Assembly (NCBI GenBank): GCA_029864805.1
Contig: JAOTSS010000021.1
Span: 1 to 28,623 of the forward strand
DNA from: Candidatus Nitrosopumilus sp.
GTDB taxonomy: Archaea; Thermoproteota; Nitrososphaeria; Nitrososphaerales; Nitrosopumilaceae
Length of the DNA stretch: 28,623 nt
Direction: 5' to 3'
A program made the translations under genes and the position numbers. Of the stretch, positions 26,127-28,623 are shown piece after piece (position 1 is the stretch's first letter; the number at the start of each line of letters is the position of its first letter). The notes beneath the pieces were generated by a model, which saw only the letters and a list, made by a program, of their open reading frames with translations, did not search any database and was not told the origin of the DNA.

Positions 26127-26397
26127 ATAATTTTAAATTGATCAAAACTATAACATTATAAAAAATTGATTAATCATGATGGTAGTTTTTAAAATTTTCA
26201 AGACATTTTCATAATCTTGTAGAATTATGAAACATATCTACGTACTAAAAAGGATTATTCGTGGAGTTAAAGTTTATCTATTATTCTTAATTGCTTTTTA
26301 CACTAAAGTCTGGACATGCAATGGGTGATTTGTTCTTTTTAGATAAATACTCGAGACAGAGTTTTTAATTCTTTATGAGACACTAAATTTTCAAAAA
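26127..26397. other. Intergenic interval, 270 bp
   Basis: This lies between convergent genes. It is AT-rich with T-runs on both strands suited to termination. A 33-codon plus-strand frame (26227-26328, MKHIYVLKRIIRGVKVYLLF then more) is noted but not called a gene. Confidence 0.5.
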
Positions 26398-26961
26398 TCA
26401 CTTTTTTAGCAAGGCATAGAATCCACCTGTAGCATATGCCATAGAAATAAAAATTCGTGAAAGCAAAACCTCAGTATCTTGATGCTCTGTCAATACTAGT
26501 GAATTAGTCTCAATAGCAACAGGCAGCATGACAATTGAGATAATTCCAACTAGCAATTGTTCAATATTTCCCAGACCACTAAATTTTTTGAGAAAAACAA
26601 AGGTAGAAAGGTTACCCAGGCCAATACCTAACAAAATCAAATACTGCGTAAATTCTGGAAAAACCACTATAAGCACAAAAGGTAGTGACCAACATATGCC
26701 ATTGATGACTTTGGCAGAAATAGGCCATGATGTACTTTTTTTCATTCTATGACGAATCAGGGGAAAAATTAACTTGAATCTTTTAAATTGAACACCAAAA
26801 ACCAGGGTAAAAACTCCAATCCATATGAAACCATGATAACTCAATGGAATATTACTCAGATATGCAATCTCACTTAAAATCGAGCCCACAGCAACTGAAA
26901 TGGCCACATTCAGAAAAAGAATACCAAAAGAATGTCGTATTTGTTGTGAGGTATACTCCAT
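26398..26961 (-). CDS. Small integral membrane protein
   Basis: The 187-residue product has about five hydrophobic segments: residues 12-34 (GILFLNVAISVAVGSILSEI), 43-58, 91-104 (SLPFVLIVVFPE region), 106-125 and 135-152, with a basic loop at 60-80 (KRFKLIFPLIRHRMKK). It ends with a helix and LLKK. There is no signal peptide separate from the first helix and no known transporter motif. Function is unknown. It stands alone, convergent with the DUF6659-like gene. Confidence 0.7.
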   Translation of the reverse strand: MEYTSQQIRHSFGILFLNVAISVAVGSILSEIAYLSNIPLSYHGFIWIGVFTLVFGVQFKRFKLIFPLIRHRMKKSTSWPISAKVINGICWSLPFVLIVVFPEFTQYLILLGIGLGNLSTFVFLKKFSGLGNIEQLLVGIISIVMLPVAIETNSLVLTEHQDTEVLLSRIFISMAYATGGFYALLKK

Positions 26962-27048
26962 ATTTCCTTGATGATTTTTTTATATTACTCGATTTAATCC
27001 ATGTCTTTTGATCCAATGTTTGAGGAAAATTCAATAATCTGAAATATG

Positions 27049-27104
27049 ATGAGTTTGTCTATCTCAAATTATCTTTTTAATAGATTCTATGAGTTTGTCT
27101 ATCT
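27049..27104. repeat. 16-bp direct repeat at the end of the frameshifted gene
   Basis: ATGAGTTTGTCTATCT occurs exactly at 27049-27064 and 27089-27104, 40 bp apart. The second copy is inside the last codons of the 27064-27448 gene and the first just beyond its stop, as if the gene end had been duplicated in tandem. Confidence 0.8.
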
Positions 27105-27448
27105 TCTTTTCTTTTCGGTCTATTGTGACATAGTATGTGACATTATTTTTTTGGAATAATAATATGGATATTTTTTGATGGTGTAGTAAAACATAATCTA
27201 GTTTACCAACCACACTTGTACTTTCTTTTCTGTGTCATTAGAGTAGATATCACAAAAAGTTCATTTTTTATTGTCTCTGATTTCATTAATGGTTTTACGT
27301 CTGCATTGATAATTCCTGTTAATGTTCTTCCATAAGCATTAACAATGCCTACATACCTGATGTTATTTGATATTTGGAGAATGCTCTGGCATTTTTTTCT
27401 ATAACTTATAATGGAATCTTTCCATTTTTCGGAAGGAGACTTGTTCAT
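27064..27448 (-). pseudogene. DUF6659-like gene split by a one-base frameshift
   Basis: ATG 27448 opens 81 residues with the family-typical ISNNIRYVGIVNAYGRTLTG and KPLMKSETIKNELFVIS, then stops after KRKYKCGW at 27203. The next frame continues at once with TSVVGKLDYVLLHHQKISIL and NNVTYYVTIDRKEKKIDKLI to TGA at 27064, which is the expected second half (strand pair and last helix). Removing one A in the AGAAAG run near 27225 joins both halves into 127 residues, the family's normal size. Either a recent pseudogene or a sequence error. Roles of this family are unknown. Confidence 0.7.
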
Positions 27449-27474
27449 ACTAAAAATTAGTTTGGAGCCTGTTA

Positions 27475-27640
27475 ATGATTCTTACTGAATTAAAAGAAAT
27501 AAAACATGCTGCTGAATATATGCCAATGATCACAATCAACCTAACATTGTATAGAAGTATGACTCCAGATAGAGTATATAACTAGCTGAAAAAATAAAAA
27601 GTTGATTCAAAATTGCTGAATGACATAATTCATAATATTT
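27475..27640 (+). pseudogene. Decayed C-terminal fragment of a DUF6659-like gene
   Basis: The frame from ATG 27475 to TAG 27585 encodes 36 residues including AEYMPMITINLTLYRSMTPD, clearly related to ILYLPMITIYLTLERSITPE in the intact gene at 25731. Beyond the TAG the similarity continues in the same frame through a further stop (K.KVDSKLLNDIIH compared with KIKFIDNELIANAIK). The N-terminal half is missing. This is a 5'-truncated and stop-containing copy, so a relic and not a working gene. Confidence 0.7.
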
Positions 27641-27720
27641 TATTCTTAAAATTCAAAACATATAACTTTCTTTAATTTCAATTTAGTATTAATTTTTAGA
27701 AAAACAATTTTAGACATAAT

Positions 27721-28623
27721 TTAGTGTACAGTGTTTTCATCTGCGACTATCTTTTCAAATTCCCTAAAATCAATCTCGTCGTTTTTTATGTTGGTAATAT
27801 CCAATTTTGAATTTGTTTTAGAAAACACATCTAAATTTACAATATTGAGATCCATTTCAAATATTCTTAAAACATTTTTTATTTTTTCATAGTCATTCTC
27901 ATCCAATTTTTTTATTGTTGCTCCTTTACCTGTTGTCGTTCCTTGTTTTGTGTATATTATACCTCCAACCATACCTGCTCCAAATAATTCACCGGGTTCA
28001 CCCAAATTCATCAAAATTCCATCTGACATGTATAGTCCTGAATTGAATCCAGCTCCAAATGTCACCAAATTACCGCCTCTTGCCTGGGCCATTGCTCTTT
28101 CCATACAGCCCTTTCTAACTAGAATGTCAACACCATGACTGTAATTAGTAGATTGGTTGTTTTGCCCTACAAGCTCAGTTGCTAGCCCATCTATTACAAA
28201 TTTTCCACAATATCCTTTATCTGCCAACCCATTTTCTGCATGACCCTTTACTGTCCAAGTTCCATTAAAATTACAAAACGCCCCAAAAAAGTTACCTACG
28301 TTTCCCTCTACGGTTAAATTTAGATTTATTGGTTCTGAAAAACCAAAAACACCAATTCTGTAGAGTGCTCTAGGATTTTTTATGGTTATGTTGTTTTCAC
28401 CATCTTCAACTTTTTTTCGAAGAATAGAATTCGTTAGATTTTCATAAAGTATAGGTGCACTTGCAACATTTCCAAATTTTTCAATTGCAGCATTTTTCAA
28501 ACCTTCTGGAATAGATACTTGAAATTGTTCATGTAATTTTTTCTTTAATAAATCAAATTCGTTAGAACCTGAGTTTGTAGAGTGGACATCATTTGCCAAA
28601 GCCCTTATTTCATCAATATCCAG
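27721..28623 (-). CDS. GXGXG-domain protein, glutamate synthase domain 3-like (partial at window edge)
   Basis: A TTG at 28599 begins a 292-residue frame, but the frame stays open to the window edge (LDIDEIRA before it), so the real start is probably outside. Residues 85-215 have the right-handed beta-helix pattern of glutamate synthase domain 3 and FwdC/FmdC: VEGNVGNFFGAF, GTWTVKGHAENGLADKG, IRK-like GCMERAMAQARGGNLVTFGA and GELFGAGMVGG. Such stand-alone GXGXG subunits occur in split glutamate synthases and N-methylglutamate synthases together with FMN and amidotransferase subunits. Those partners are not visible here and may lie beyond the edge. The C-terminal 70 residues are charged and specific to this protein. 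The exact complex is uncertain. Confidence 0.8.
   Translation of the reverse strand: MDIDEIRALANDVHSTNSGSNEFDLLKKKLHEQFQVSIPEGLKNAAIEKFGNVASAPILYENLTNSILRKKVEDGENNITIKNPRALYRIGVFGFSEPINLNLTVEGNVGNFFGAFCNFNGTWTVKGHAENGLADKGYCGKFVIDGLATELVGQNNQSTNYSHGVDILVRKGCMERAMAQARGGNLVTFGAGFNSGLYMSDGILMNLGEPGELFGAGMVGGIIYTKQGTTTGKGATIKKLDENDYEKIKNVLRIFEMDLNIVNLDVFSKTNSKLDITNIKNDEIDFREFEKIVADENTVH

Noticed and set aside
26227..26328. 33-codon plus-strand frame with a hydrophobic stretch
   Set aside because: No SD site, no well-placed TATA box and no recognisable motif; likely chance in AT-rich DNA.

Overview
The window is AT-rich, densely packed archaeal DNA that looks like an ammonia-oxidising member of the Nitrososphaerota (formerly Thaumarchaeota), close to Nitrosopumilus. 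The grounds are an archaeal/eukaryotic-type prolyl-tRNA synthetase, an F420 ligase (CofE), a Thi4-type thiazole synthase, families I associate with this lineage (DUF6659, and a DUF6775-like protein also seen in other archaea), and many leaderless genes with TTG, GTG or ATG starts lying about 25-33 nt after an AT-rich TATA-like box. No amo, rRNA, tRNA or CRISPR locus is present, so the genus is an inference.

Layout. 1-105 is the end of a Lys/Arg/Ala-rich tail protein. 291-2096 encodes a 601-residue collagen-like protein. 2197-3339 is a TPR protein. 3315-5917 is a siroheme reductase/sulfurtransferase operon. 6099-7667 is a 5'-nucleotidase-type phosphoesterase, followed by a 680-bp gap holding a possible gene relic. 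8349-10856 carries thi4, a DUF6775-like gene and a malate-dehydrogenase-like gene. 10864-13582 is a stress/energy-sensing block: an HPF-like ribosome factor, two UspA proteins and two CBS proteins. 13632-15344 holds thioredoxin reductase, a two-CxxC small protein and a helical protein. 15348-16585 is a tusA-cysteine synthase operon. 16586-17844 is gene-poor, with a Cys-rich 37-residue protein, a frameshifted RHH regulator and strong hairpins. 17845-20721 holds a hypothetical gene, a PHP phosphoesterase, cofE and a SerB-like phosphatase. 20808-22610 has a 4-Cys protein and proS. 22661-23970 is egtB with a frameshift. 24219-25451 is an MFS transporter between imperfect direct repeats. 25731-27640 holds one intact and two decayed members of what I take to be DUF6659, plus a membrane protein. 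The window ends inside a GXGXG (glutamate-synthase domain 3-like) protein.

Theme. Sulfur and thiol metabolism recurs: siroheme sulfite/nitrite reductase, a mercaptopyruvate-type sulfurtransferase, TusA, cysteine synthase with an O-phosphoserine-like feature, Thi4 with a sulfur-donor-type cysteine, EgtB and thioredoxin reductase. They are in separate transcription units, so this is shared physiology rather than one operon.

Most unusual points: three separate one-base frameshifts that each restore a recognisable family when corrected (egtB, a DUF6659 gene, an RHH regulator), all explainable by gain or loss of one A; a nested set of inverted repeats upstream of the siroheme reductase; the repeat-flanked MFS gene; and the collagen-like protein with no visible export signal. 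I did not find a clearly new defence or mobile system.
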